In this document: piece after piece, positions 38,334-48,518 of the stretch
Layout of the letters: each line of letters starts with the position of its first letter
How positions within the stretch are numbered: position 1 is the stretch's first letter
Assembly: GCA_964017195.1 (NCBI GenBank)
Contig: CAXHKT010000102.1
Span: 361,001-425,000, forward strand
Length of the DNA: 64,000 nucleotides
Source of the DNA: Siderastrea radians
Lineage: Eukaryota > Cnidaria > Anthozoa > Scleractinia > Rhizangiidae
Direction: 5' to 3'
Position numbers and translations under genes: made by a program
The notes under the pieces: generated by a model
The model's database searches: none
Told to the model about the DNA's origin: nothing
The model's input: only the letters and a program-made list of their open reading frames with translations

Positions 38334-39146
38334 GTAAGGTATCAAAGAGATTTGACAAAAGGTTTACAGTCTGCATTTTAAAAATGGCAATTTCGTCTTA
38401 TGCTTTGCATAAACTCAGTGTGTGCTGAACTACAAAAAAGCACAGCTTTCTAGCTGTTAACTAAAATATTAGCTACCAGTTGAATGAGGTTTCCTTGTGA
38501 TGTTTTGACGTAAAGTTCTACATAATCTGAGTGCCTTAGGAATTGATGTAGCCTCTGTGAAGGTGGCAGCCAAACATCACCAGTTGATTTCATTCAACTG
38601 TATTGCGCATCCTTTCTGTGTATCATCTTGTGTGATTAGCACTCACACAAGCGTGTTCATATTCGGAACTCTATAGGTTTTCTGTGAAAACTGAGTTGTT
38701 CCTGAAAAGAAAAATTAAATTAAATTAGGCCAGTTTTCCCAAGGCAAAATAATAAAGCTTGCAAAAAATATATGTTCAGATTTTGTACGTTAAAAGATAT
38801 CCTGTGATAAAGCCATTTAGGGTTTAGTGATGCAGTGCAACAATATGGAAGCAATTAATTTACACAAAACAACTAAAAGGATAAACAATTTACACTACAT
38901 GTCACATGTACATGCTGTGGTTCAATTTTATTTTTGGTTCCATTTTTATTTTCCTTTGTTTTTGTGTAGGTAATGCACGGTTATGAGCTCTAAACAAAGA
39001 AAAATAACAATTAAACCAAAGATAAAATTGAAAACTACAATATGTACAACATAGATGTGCCACCTAAATTGACCCAAGGTAAAAAAGAGCCACTTTTGTG
39101 CAGCTCATGCTGACCTGTAATGTGTTTCCAATATGTTTACACGTAG

Positions 39147-39872
39147 GTTGTGTCCAAACTCCGCCAGGCTATGCAGCAACGACTGTAATTGGCCACCCAG
39201 CAAGCTTACAATGTTGGAGGATTTCTTTGCCATTGCATAAATGCATATCGTGGTAAAAATGCAGATCATGAAACTGATGGAGGCCCACGCTCACGTGGCA
39301 GACCAAGAATGTCTTCCTTGCTTGATATCCTTGATGGTATGAGTGAACTTGGTGCATCTGCATCAAATTTACAAGACCAAGTGACCATTTACATGACAGT
39401 GTCAACATTTCCCATATTGCTTTATGTCAATGAACCAATGAGTCACTTTGTGTCCAGTGAAGTAAGAACAGCGATCGCAAATTTAGCAGAAAGAATCCAC
39501 TCTGAGTGCAATGTTCCAAAGAACCTTCACGATGCACATTTATCCCAGAGCCCATATGTGTTGTGTACCATGTCTGATAATGGCATTGAGGCTAAACTGT
39601 CCGAAGAAATCTTCTACTCCACAGTGACCCCAAACGATGGTGATGGCTTAATAGTGAGCATAGACATCAATGAAGAAGACCCACTACGCAAAGCAATATT
39701 TACCCGTCTCAATGGTATTGATGCCCCAGAATTGTACACAGTGCATTTTATGAAAACAAATGATTTGCAGCATGTGTTTTGCAAGAGAGTTGGACATCTT
39801 AGCCTGTGCGCAATTCGCCTGTTCCTTCGCTTATTCATGAGGAACTTAGGCCATGAAAAAAATTCGCAGCAT
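39147..39872 (+). CDS. candidate exon 3, staphylococcal-nuclease-like (TNase) domain
   Basis: This long open segment encodes the front half of an SNase/TNase fold. It has a DGDG strand (calcium-binding aspartates in the family) and then TRLNGIDAPEL, which supplies the conserved Arg, Asp and Glu of the catalytic site. Family members hydrolyse DNA or RNA phosphodiester bonds, or bind nucleic acid or methylated proteins in Tudor-SN. If the exon begins at 39147, after ACACGTAG, there is an in-frame TAA at 39186. If the acceptor CACCCAG, ending 39200, is used, the exon starts at 39201 in phase 0 and is intact. A donor fits after CAGCAT at 39872, also phase 0. The upstream part contains RSRGRPRM, a basic patch. 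Whether the gene is live or a pseudogene turns on which acceptor is used. Confidence 0.5.
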
Positions 39873-40999
39873 GTATTCATTAAAAGCGATATTTGACGCG
39901 AATCATTTCTGTCAGCAATGTAAAGTGTTATATCAACACGTGCGGTCGGCATGTGTCCGTGCGGTTATTTAACAGCGTGACATACATTAAGATTATGAGA
40001 AAAGCGATCACGTCGTAAAGCAAAAATTATTACAGGAAAGAACGAGCGCAGTCAGCGCAAGTGCGGGAATTTTAAGGTTAGTAAGTCTGATTTTCGGTTA
40101 ACCTTCTTCTGGCTCTGTCGAATGCCAACAACAGAAAGGGTTTAAGTTGCACGATTTGTCACCATACGCCAGGAAACGAGACCCAAAACAGAACCAGAGA
40201 ATTATTCAGTCTTGTCACGCCGTTTGTAATGATGTGCGTCGTTTCAGTTTTATGATATATTTTCTTTGCTGGACCGCCACCACAGTCCTTTGTGGCAATC
40301 AAAACCGGGTGATTTTAGTAGATTTTCCTGGGCAGGCTGTCAAAACAGAATCATAATTTTGTGTGAGAATTATCTGGCGGGAATTTATTACTTATTTACG
40401 TAAGCCTGCAAATTCTCCTCGATGCCTCTTAGAAAGATATTAATTTGCTTTACTAAGGTGCGTTGATTTGTATGTAGGTCGAGCAACGAACCCGACATCG
40501 ATCAGTTTTTTGACTAAGGCTATTGATTTTATGTGAAGAAATGTATGTTAGAGGACGCATGGGACGTGGCGCTTTCAGGACTCCGATTATAATTTATTCG
40601 AGCTACACTGGTATCATGTATTAACATTCCCCAGCTTTATTGAGTTTTCCTTTTGATATTTTACTTCCTGTATTTCAAGTATAGAAGGTTTTCAACCTAA
40701 TTATTGTAGCGACATCTTGGGTAATACCAGGTTTTCTTCAAAACATGATATTGCATTTGTGTTTTGCGTGTAACACAATGCTGGCGGGAAATATGAGGTT
40801 TTGAAAATCGTTGCGTCTTAACGACGTGTCCGATCTACGATGCTATGGAATCGAGTCAAAAAGAGACAAGAGGCCTTTGGTAAGTAGCAATCATAATTAC
40901 GATTTTGTACATACCGTGAGACGAAATATTAGCATCGCGTTCTTTATTCTGATTTCCTTAGATAATATGCTGTACCTGGAAACTTGATCGCTATCATTG
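39873..40999. other. no gene seen
   Basis: No convincing exon, RNA gene or repeat is visible. Under the gene model this is the first part of the last intron. The short open frame near 40147 has poor composition and no splice support. Confidence 0.5.
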
Positions 41000-41640
41000 C
41001 GCTTTAGCTTATTCAGTTTTCCTTGGGTAGAATATACCGGGAAGCGTTAAGTTTAACATCGTGCTTAATCTTATTCTGTCTTCCTTGGGTAGCATATACC
41101 TGGAAGAGGAATGTCTAACATCGTGCTTAATCTTATTCTGTCTTCCTTGGGTAGCAGATACCTGGAAGCGGAATGTCTAAAATTGCGCTTTAGCTTATTC
41201 TGTCTTCCTTGGGTAGCAGATACCTGGAAGCGGAATGTCTAAAATTGCGCTTTAACTTATTCTGTCTTCCCTGGGTAGCAGATACCTGGAAGCGGAATGT
41301 CTAACATCGCGCTTTAGCTTTATTCTGTCTTCCTTGGGTAGCAGATAACTGGAAGCGGAATGTCTAACATTGCGCTTTAGCTTATTCTGTCTTCCCTGGG
41401 TAGCAGATACCTGGAAGTGGAATGTCTAACATCGCGCTTTAGCTTTATTCTGTCTTCCCTGGGTAGCAGATACCTGGAAGCGGAATGTTGTCTAACGTTT
41501 TAGCTTATTCTGTCTTCCTTGGGTAGCAGATACCTGGAAGCGGAATGTCTAACATTGCGCTTTAACTTATTCTGTCTTCCCTGGGTAGCAGATACCTGGA
41601 AGCGGAATGTGTAACATCGCACTTTGGCTTATTCTGTCGT
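41000..41640 (+). repeat. 60-bp minisatellite, about 10 copies
   Basis: The core TCTTCCTTGGGTAGCAGATACCTGGAAGCGGAATGTC-like unit recurs with its TTGGGTAG or CTGGGTAG box near 41023, 41089, 41149, 41209, 41270, 41331, 41396, 41458, 41517 and 41578. The first copies are the most diverged. The spacing is 59-68 bp. Confidence 0.92.
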
Positions 41641-42067
41641 TGCAGCAATCAAAAGCGATCGAGCGATAATAACTGGCTTAAATAGGCGATGTATTGTGTC
41701 ATCTCGCCTAAGCCTTAGCTTGTAGTGTTTGGTGCTGGAGCAAGGCAAATAATACCCCGAAAAATTAAAATAAAAGTTTTTCGACATTATGGCTCTGTCG
41801 TAATCATTATTACCAGCTTAGCCTATTAAATTAGTAAGCGAAGGATGCGATATTGTTCGCGCTCGTTTTTGCCTTCGCGAGGAAAAATACCGCCATTTAC
41901 GCAGGATACTAAACAAAGTGACTGAGAAGCCAAATTATTTTTATCCGCAATGAATTGTAATAAACATCACTCAGCATTGTCATCTTTTACAGCACACAAC
42001 TAATTGAAATAACACCTCATCCCATCTTCATGAAGCTACAAGGTGTCAAACCATGGCATTAAGTTAC
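41641..42067. other. no gene seen
   Basis: This is AT-rich intron-like sequence between the minisatellite and the palindrome. No feature is supported. Confidence 0.5.
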
Positions 42068-42120
42068 TTATGCAAATTAGCTGAGGGCACATTCAATGTG
42101 CCCTCAGCTAATTTGCATAA
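42068..42120. repeat. perfect 26-bp-arm palindrome
   Basis: TTATGCAAATTAGCTGAGGG and the six bases after it are repeated exactly in reverse complement after a one-base centre. The right arm overlaps the start of the next candidate exon, so the left arm looks like an inverted copy of the exon edge. It includes the octamer ATGCAAAT. Confidence 0.92.
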
Positions 42121-42593
42121 TAGGTTTTGGGCGGCTGGAAGCTCGTCATGTGTATACTGGAAATGGAGAACTTTGTGAAGAACTACCAAAAGAAGGCTTT
42201 TCTGTACCCATTGATGTTTATCGCCGACCATTAAAGGAGTACTGGTTTAGATTTCTAAGCTGTCCTGGATTACAGGAGCAAAATTTCATTTCGTCACTTG
42301 AGAGAATAATCAGTCCAAAACCAGAGCTCCGCAAAAGGCTGATGTCTCCATTCAGGATTGCAGAAGCCAAAGAAAACCAGCCATTCATTTTATCATTAAA
42401 TGCCCTTCTTGTCCTCACAGGCTTCTGTCACGCTTACACAAAGTACTGTCAGGATAACTTACTGTTAGGCCTACAGCTACTGGCGAAAGAAAACAAAACC
42501 GGTCCTCTTTGGTGTGGACCATCAAGGAAATTTACTTTCGGGTGTGTGAGCGAAAACAGACAGGACCTCATCCTGAAGAATTTTAGTAGATAA
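42108..42593 (+). CDS. candidate terminal exon, C-terminal half of TNase-like gene
   Basis: This is an open segment of 162 codons including the TAA stop at 42591-42593. A phase-0 acceptor (TGTGCCCTCAG, ending 42107) matches the donor of the nuclease exon. The peptide contains DVYRRPLKEYW, which resembles the D-x-YGR-x-L segment of SNase domains that supplies the second catalytic arginine, placed after a G-x-L-x-x-x-L stretch. The rest (SPFRIAEAKENQPFILSLNA and onward) is unrecognised. An ATG at 42096 would also open the frame, so it could be a separate short gene. The acceptor lies inside the palindrome, which makes splicing here uncertain. Confidence 0.4.
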   Translation, partial: LICIIGFGRLEARHVYTGNGELCEELPKEGFSVPIDVYRRPLKEYWFRFLSCPGLQEQNFISSLERIISPKPELRKRLMSPFRIAEAKENQPFILSLNALLVLTGFCHAYTKYCQDNLLLGLQLLAKENKTGPLWCGPSRKFTFGCVSENRQDLILKNFSR

Positions 42594-43305
42594 GCGATTT
42601 CTAATCTTACGAGAGGACAAAATCCCAAGCCATTCCCTTTGCTACCTTGGTACGAAAGAAAGCTGAAAAATTCACTTTGCTCAAGTAACACCACAAGAGT
42701 ACAAGCAAATGAAAACATGACCCTGGCAGCTGTAAATAGAGAACCGCAACTGGGCATGTACATCGACATTAAACGGTATGTAAAAATGTCCACTTGTAAA
42801 TGAGATTTGCAATTTGCAATCTGTTTCAGCTGCTTAAGTCAAGGAAAATGCTCAAGTTAATTTGGTTGACTTTTGTTGACGACTAATTTTGCTCTAACTG
42901 CAGGATGCAAGACCACTAGTGTCTGAATTGACTGAATTGAATGAAAAATGAAGGTTTAGACTTTGTCCTGATTAAGTTTGGATGAAAGCGTGTGGCCAAT
43001 GATGCTGTCAAGAGACTTGAGAATTGCGATAGCTAAATACAAACTCAGTCACTTCAAACAACAACTGGGCATGCATCAAAACTCATCAACCTCAAAGAAT
43101 TCATCCAAAAATCAAGCATTGAAGAAGAGAAATGAAATGTATCAATGTATCATCCAATAACTCAAGTAGACAATTTCTGATAAATTTCATTTCTCATGCA
43201 GCATAAATCGAGCTTAGTGAAGTCACATGTCTAACAAAAATGTGCAGAAAGGAGGTTTTTAACTTCTCAGGATGGGAAAAATTAGTTGTTGACATGTGTT
43301 CACGA
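42594..43305. other. no gene seen
   Basis: No family is recognised. A 60-codon frame at 42978 is lysine/serine-rich with no splice or homology support. The sequence is probably intergenic or 3' flank. Confidence 0.5.
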
Positions 43306-43354
43306 CAAAATAAGCCGGTTCGCACTAGGGCTCTTAAGAGCACTTGAAGTGCAC
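43306..43354 (+). repeat. outer inverted repeat, left copy
   Basis: The stretch with AGCCGGTT, CACTAGGG and GCACTTGAAGTGCACT matches the reverse complement of 51271-51320 (AGGCTGGTT, CACTAGGG, GCACTTGAAGTGCACT). The two could be the ends of a diverged element of about 1.2 kb into which the 6.8-kb transposon inserted. Confidence 0.5.
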
Positions 43355-43599
43355 TCCATATATACTCGTAAGTCTGACATGTGTTTCAATAAAGGAAGTC
43401 ATCTGATTTATTTACAAGTTTAAATCTCTTCCTAACATGTATCAAATAGGTAAAAATCAGTATCACCTGAATATCATTAAGAAGTTAAATAATTTGCAGT
43501 AGTTCATGTTTTATTAGCTCCTTTCTTCTTCTTTTTTTATGAAAAACGTCTTTTTGCATGGCATGTGGTGTTGGTTTGTGCAAAATTACCCGAGTGTAG

Positions 43600-43608
43600 C
43601 TCACGTAC
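43600..43608. other. 9-bp target-site duplication, left (CTCACGTAC)
   Basis: CTCACGTAC directly precedes the left inverted repeat and recurs at 50439-50447 directly after the right one. Confidence 0.93.
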
Positions 43609-43718
43609 TAGCCTGCGAATACAGCCGCCTCTCATTCACGTCCCGCAACGAAGAGCGAAACGGGAAGAGAGACGTCTGCGATTCGCCGCCAAAAATTCCA
43701 TACTGATGACGTAAATCT
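43609..43718 (+). repeat. left terminal inverted repeat, 110 bp
   Basis: Exact reverse complement of 50329-50438. It contains GCCGCCTCTCATTC and GCGAAACGGGAAGAGAGACG. Homology stops at 43719. Confidence 0.96.
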
Positions 43719-43778
43719 GTCCAGAATCCGGACAGGAACGCTGATTGGACGAGGGGACATTTTTGCATAATTAGCTCT

Positions 43779-43789
43779 ATAATTATTTA
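43779..43789 (+). promoter_or_regulatory. possible TATA element of the helicase gene
   Basis: TATAATTATTT lies 31-41 bp before the helicase ATG and about 60 bp inside the left inverted repeat. Nearby TTTGCATAATTAGC has a loose counterpart (CGCATAAATTAGC) ahead of the gene at the other end. This is suggestive only. Confidence 0.3.
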
Positions 43790-43819
43790 GTGTTGTGATG
43801 TGAGAAATTCAGAACCAAT

Positions 43820-45715
43820 ATGGCCGCTAATAGTGAGAATTCGTCTCGTCCTTCCTTGGAAAGTTTTCGCCTCTGCGTACAATCTATCTGTCCGAAGTTC
43901 AATGTTTCATCGTTAAAAGAAAGTCAGTTTCAGGCTCTTTATAGTTTTATCTGCGGTGAAGAGGTTTTTGTTAATCTGCCGACTGGATCAGGCAAGTCGC
44001 TAATATTTCAACTCGCGCCACTCGTACACACGTGGATGCAGGAGCACGTTTCGGCGATCCATTGGAAGAAGGATCCAGTGATCATCATAATCAGTCCGCT
44101 TTTAGCGCTAATGCAGGACCAAGTAAAGAAACTGTCTTCTCTTGGATTAAAAGCTGCTTTTGTGGGTCCAGAGCAAGATCCAACAATTCTCCAGGATATC
44201 GAGCAAGGGAAGTTTACATATGTTTACCTTTCTCCAGAATCTGCCCTAACAACGGAAAGGTGGCGAAATACGCTCGAAAGCGAAATTTATCAAGAGAATT
44301 TGATCGGCGTAGCTGTAGATGAAGTCCATTGTGTTACCGAGTGGGGCATTTCAAGCAACAACAAGACTCGGTCAGCGTTTCGTGTGTGGTATTCTCGTTT
44401 GAATGAGATAAAATCACTAGTTGATGTGCCATTTATGGCACTTACTGCGACTGCCACACAACAAACAAAGGACACAATTTTTGACCTTTTGGAGTTGAGG
44501 AAGCCAAAAGAAATAACCGAGAGCCCAAACAAAGTTAATGTGAGATATACAGTTCAGAAACTTGATAACTCTGTGCCAATTGTAGAAAACTTCCGTTGTC
44601 TGATCAACGAGTTAAAACTGAAAGGAAAGGGTACCACAAGGTCGATAATCTACTGCCAAACTGTGAAACAATGTGCTCATTTATTTAGCATGTTCGAACT
44701 AGAGCTTGGCCTATCTATGTACGATGGGGAAGCAGATCCTGGAAATCGACTTGTGCAGATGATGCATTCTGGCAGTCCAGAAAGTGTAAAAGGCCATGTA
44801 CTGGACCAGTTTGCAGACAGCAGCAAACCTCTGCGTATTCTTATTGCAACCATTGCCTATGGAATGGGTGTCAACTGCAAGGGAGTCCGACGGGTAATAC
44901 ACTTCGGTCCATCCAAGTCTATTGACGCTTACCTGCAGGAGAGTGGACGGTGTGGACGAGATGGCGAGCAAAGTGATGCCATTCTGTTGTACAATGGTAT
45001 CAATGCCAAAGTAGCAGATGCCGAAATGAAAAAATACTTAGATTCATCGACGTGCCGAAGACAGTTTCTTTTGAAGCACTTTGGCATCAACAACGTGGAA
45101 TGCCCACCTGGACATTCGTGCTGTGACATCTGCGCAAATTCATGTCAGTGTCTTGGTAGTTACTGTGACATGGATTTGTATTTGCCAGTTGGTTATTCAG
45201 AGGAGGAAACACAAGAAAGAACAATATCGGATGAACAGTTGTTAACACTTAAGAAAGAACTTAATGCCCTGAAGAAATCAATTGTGAGAGAAGGCATTGC
45301 TGCCACAGAGCAGCAAAATGCTTTGAAGCTAGCATGCCACACAAAACCACTGGAATTTGGCACCCATCAAGTCCAGCAAGCCATTGACAATGCAGACTCC
45401 ATCTTTACTATTTCAAGTGTAATGAAGTATGTTGATGTGTGGCAAAGGAAACATGCACTTTCTATTTTGAAAATTTTCCATTCAATTTTCAATGATGTGG
45501 AGGTGCCAATGAGCATTTCGGACTCAGAGGATCCATTCGACCAGAGCACTGATGAATGGATGGAACTCTGCAATGACCAGTCTTTTATGGAATTGTTGGA
45601 CCAGTCGGAATGGGACATTGACTCAACTATTTTTGAAGAACAATCTGCAATTGATGATGGACAACCAGCCTATCCAGAATTCTTGGATAGTACGATTGGC
45701 ATTGTAAATCTCTAG
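43820..45715 (+). CDS. RecQ-family DNA helicase (transposon-borne)
   Basis: This is an intact, intronless 631-residue protein; the ATG context is ACCAATATGG. It would be an ATP-dependent superfamily-2 helicase, probably 3'-5' on DNA by family. Motifs in order: motif 0 around residues 33-45 (LKESQFQAL); Walker A TGSGKS at 55-60; motif Ia SPLLALMQDQV at 92-102; Walker B DEVH at 167-170; motif III ALTATAT at 207-213; motif IV IIYCQT near 276-281; motif V ATIAYGMGVN at 343-352; and motif VI QESGRCGRDG at 373-382. A RecQ-type zinc site follows, with C412, C428, C435 and C438. The aromatic-rich loop after DEVH begins CVTEWG but lacks the usual HDFR part. The tail after 460 is acidic, with no clear HRDC domain. 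It is shorter than BLM or WRN and close to bacterial RecQ in size. Its position inside fresh inverted repeats argues that it serves transposition or was captured. Confidence 0.93.
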   Translation: MAANSENSSRPSLESFRLCVQSICPKFNVSSLKESQFQALYSFICGEEVFVNLPTGSGKSLIFQLAPLVHTWMQEHVSAIHWKKDPVIIIISPLLALMQDQVKKLSSLGLKAAFVGPEQDPTILQDIEQGKFTYVYLSPESALTTERWRNTLESEIYQENLIGVAVDEVHCVTEWGISSNNKTRSAFRVWYSRLNEIKSLVDVPFMALTATATQQTKDTIFDLLELRKPKEITESPNKVNVRYTVQKLDNSVPIVENFRCLINELKLKGKGTTRSIIYCQTVKQCAHLFSMFELELGLSMYDGEADPGNRLVQMMHSGSPESVKGHVLDQFADSSKPLRILIATIAYGMGVNCKGVRRVIHFGPSKSIDAYLQESGRCGRDGEQSDAILLYNGINAKVADAEMKKYLDSSTCRRQFLLKHFGINNVECPPGHSCCDICANSCQCLGSYCDMDLYLPVGYSEEETQERTISDEQLLTLKKELNALKKSIVREGIAATEQQNALKLACHTKPLEFGTHQVQQAIDNADSIFTISSVMKYVDVWQRKHALSILKIFHSIFNDVEVPMSISDSEDPFDQSTDEWMELCNDQSFMELLDQSEWDIDSTIFEEQSAIDDGQPAYPEFLDSTIGIVNL

Positions 45716-45743
45716 CAGTACTTAATATATAATTTTCACTTAC

Positions 45744-45852
45744 TGTATTTGTTTGCCTGCGAAAACACCTGCCTCTCATTCGCTCCCGCAACGAAGAGCT
45801 TAAGTTGCGAGAGTGAATGAGAGGCGGTTGTATTCGCTGGCTATGTATTTGT
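45744..45852. mobile_element. 91-bp MITE with 9-bp target duplication (element 45753-45843)
   Basis: TGTATTTGT at 45744-45752 is repeated at 45844-45852. Between them lie two 40-bp arms, near-complementary, around an 11-bp centre. The ends (TTGCCTGCGAA, and TAGCCAGCGAA on the other strand) and the inner GCCTCTCATTC match the terminal repeat of the surrounding 6.8-kb element. The duplication length is also the same. It sits 28 bp after the helicase stop, in its 3' flank. Confidence 0.9.
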
Positions 45853-47114
45853 TGGTCTGTGTATTATCAAAAAAAAAACAATACAGAAAATACTGTCAAA
45901 ATGATAGTTTTCAAATGGCTGGTAAAGTGCAAATACTTCAACTATTTTGTAAGGGTTTATTTAGAGAATGCCAATTTTCATGAATTTAAAAGACAGATAA
46001 CAGAGTTTTTTTTAACTTCGATTTCCACTCTGAAGAAACGTCTGTTGTTGGAGAGATTTAGCTAATGATAAAACAACGAGTGAAGTCCAGTGTAGGATGC
46101 AGTTATTTTTTTACACATGTAGGTATCAGCTATCCTGCAAATTAGGCCACTCCAGGCAATCATTTGAAAAGAGGTGTAGAGAATACACTCAATTGCAGCC
46201 AATCATTATTTTGCTAGTGTCTTTAACATTGTATTTATTATCAAAAGATTACAAGTTGAAATGTTTCGTTTTTAAATGGTCAATGAGAAGCAAGTACTTT
46301 AATGCTGAAGGGCTTAGTCAGACAAATTCCATATTCCATGTATGTAACAAGTGGAAAATTTTGATTGTAATTTTCCCTTGACGAAACTTCTGTTCTAGTA
46401 CTGTACATTAACATAGTTATATAAGGTCACATAGGGCATTCATTTCAAATGGAGTAAAAAGAATTCATGTGGCACACTATGACCAAATTTATACAACAAA
46501 TAGAGGGTTCTATCATGATTTTAATTGAGTGTATCCACAACTGTTTTGCCCTCTTACTATAAAACTTATGTTGACATTATTGACACTCAATATGCTTGTA
46601 CAGCAAGAAAAAAAATCAACTTGTGCCATTTCAAAGATAATTTCAAGATATATTAATCATGAAATTTCAGGATTGTATAATTATAGTTAATTTCTATACA
46701 CCAACGGTTGTTTTGTCCTCTTTTCTAAACACTTATACATCTGATTGTGTTTACGATGGCTACAAAAAGGCTATGTTGTCATATTTCACACTCAATATAC
46801 TTGTATGACAAGAAAAAAAATTCCAACCATTTCAAAGAAATTACCGTATTAAAAATGTTTTCTAACCTTATTCAAGAAAATTCAGATATAAACATAGACA
46901 TTTCTCCTCCTATGAGAAATGTAGTGTGTACATACATTCAAATGACCAATCAACCAGAGTACATGCATACTAGAGGCTCTGAAAACCAATGATGCCATTC
47001 GGCCAGATACATATGGGTTCCAGGACCCAGACTGAAAAATCCTAGTGCCATCCCTGCATGTTTATTGGAACAATAACAATGGCTGTATATATTTGCATTT
47101 GACCACTGTAGGCA
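45853..47114. other. AT-rich transposon interior without a recognised gene
   Basis: Several short open frames (near 45817, 46097 and 46747) are rich in Lys, Asn, Phe and Ile and lack splice signals or recognisable motifs. A loose repeat occurs around 46560-46620 and 46720-46830 (CACTCAATAT.CTTGTA). Nothing else is seen. Confidence 0.5.
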
Positions 47115-47554
47115 ACTGATTTCCCGGGGGGGTACTCGAAGTATACATGAGGGGGGGGTCCGACGGAGCTTCATATTACAAACCCAAAAAAATACACAAG
47201 CCTGAAATTTTAGACCCAAAAAAATACCTGGCATTAAAATTTCCAACCCAGAAAATACAAGACTTAAATACCTCAATACTGACTTATTCAATTAAGCAGA
47301 ACTTTCTAATGCACGTCGCTGAAAAAAAGTTCAAATGAATATTTTTCTGATCCAGTGATCGCGACGAAAACCCAAAACGAAAAGTTCGCTCGGAGATAAG
47401 ACCCAAAAAACACGCGTATTTTTATAAGACCTAAAAAAATATGTGACAGATGTCTTGACCCAAAAAAATACCCAGCGTGTAAATTTTCAACCCAAAAAAA
47501 TACGTCGGACCCCCCTGTCATGTATACTTCGAGTACCCCCCCTGGGACTGATTT
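47115..47554. mobile_element. 424-bp MITE with 8-bp target duplication (element 47123-47546)
   Basis: ACTGATTT at 47115-47122 recurs at 47547-47554. The element has terminal inverted repeats CCCGGGGGGGTACTCGAAG at the left, and CCCAGGGGGGGTACTCGAAG when the right end is read on the minus strand, continuing into TATACATGA. The interior has at least four copies of ACCCAAAAAAATAC-like boxes. An 8-bp duplication fits hAT, P or KDZ-type mobilisation; no coding sequence is present. Confidence 0.9.
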
Positions 47555-47699
47555 ATTACACCTATCCTTTCTATGTGTACAATATGACATTCATACAGGT
47601 GTTTTTAGTCAGACAGTGATATGTTGGTAAGCATAAACCCATACGGTAGATCACAATTCTTACAAATATAGTTCTCGATTAGTACCAGAAAAGCTCAGC

Positions 47700-47979
47700 T
47701 CATCGGGCTTTGCGTCCAATCTGAAGCTCATACTTGTGCCTCTTTATCCATTTGCACATCTTACCCATCTCCAAACCACGCAGGGGTGATCTTGAAAATT
47801 TGCAGAAATGTTTGTACTGCCTGCCTGGTGTTTCCTGGAATGCATCTGCTTGGACAAGCAGATTCACAATTTTCAATAGATCATTTCTTGTGGTTTTAAC
47901 AAAATGCTTCCCAGACCTCTTCATCAAATTACATTCTTTCGACACCGAGCCGCAAGGTAGAAAGGAAATTGCACATGGC
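47700..47979 (-). CDS. possible exon of the right-hand transposon gene
   Basis: An acceptor with a good pyrimidine tract (TTCCTTTTTTCAG, read on the minus strand) ends at 47980. Read in one frame, a 93-residue segment follows with plausible composition (KHFVKTTRNDLLKIVNLLVQ; CKWIKRHKYELQIGRKAR) to a TAG stop at 47700. That frame needs two bases from the previous exon, whereas exon 2 ends in phase 0. In phase 0 the exon gives only 16 residues before TAA. So either an unseen exon lies in 47981-48518 or this is the tail of another transcript. Family not recognised. Confidence 0.35.
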
Positions 47980-48518
47980 CTGAAAAAAGGAATAAAAGAA
48001 AAACAATTATTATTAGTCAAACACAATTATTGTTTCATATATTCAGCCACAGCTATATAGATCAATGCCCATCAACAATATTTTCCTGCAAATGTAGTAG
48101 GAGTGTTTAATATGTAGTTTTTATTTATGTTTACTTCAAAATTTTTCAAACCAGTTTGGTTTTGATTTTTCATAAATTATCTTGTAAATTCATTATCATA
48201 ATTTCAAACAAAGGAAAATACAAATTTGGTTTTTAAAATTTTAAACCAGATTTGAAGTTGTCACAACATTGCTGATAAATAATAATAATGAAGTCTTTAT
48301 AAATCAAATATTCAAGTGCTCACAGGATTAACCAGAGCTTTGACAGATAGGTTTGTGGAGTTATATTCATTAAAATTTGTCTCTGTTACTGTTTACTGCA
48401 GCAAAGTCATTTCTATTCATCGGCACTGATCACGATGAACACAGTTTATTCCACTTGAATGTGTAAAAGCTAAACATAACTGTTTCTTAAATCAAATAAA
48501 GTATGAAATTTCACTCAC

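Noticed and set aside
44032..45618. Smaller open frames inside the helicase gene on both strands
   Set aside because: They are shadows of the 631-codon helicase frame.
45817..46992. Short plus-strand frames in the AT-rich interior of the transposon
   Set aside because: Composition follows base content (Lys, Asn, Phe, Ile), and one of them reads through the nested MITE.
47734..48060. 108-codon plus-strand frame opposite the possible minus-strand exon
   Set aside because: It is the antisense of the better supported minus-strand frame, which has a strong splice acceptor.
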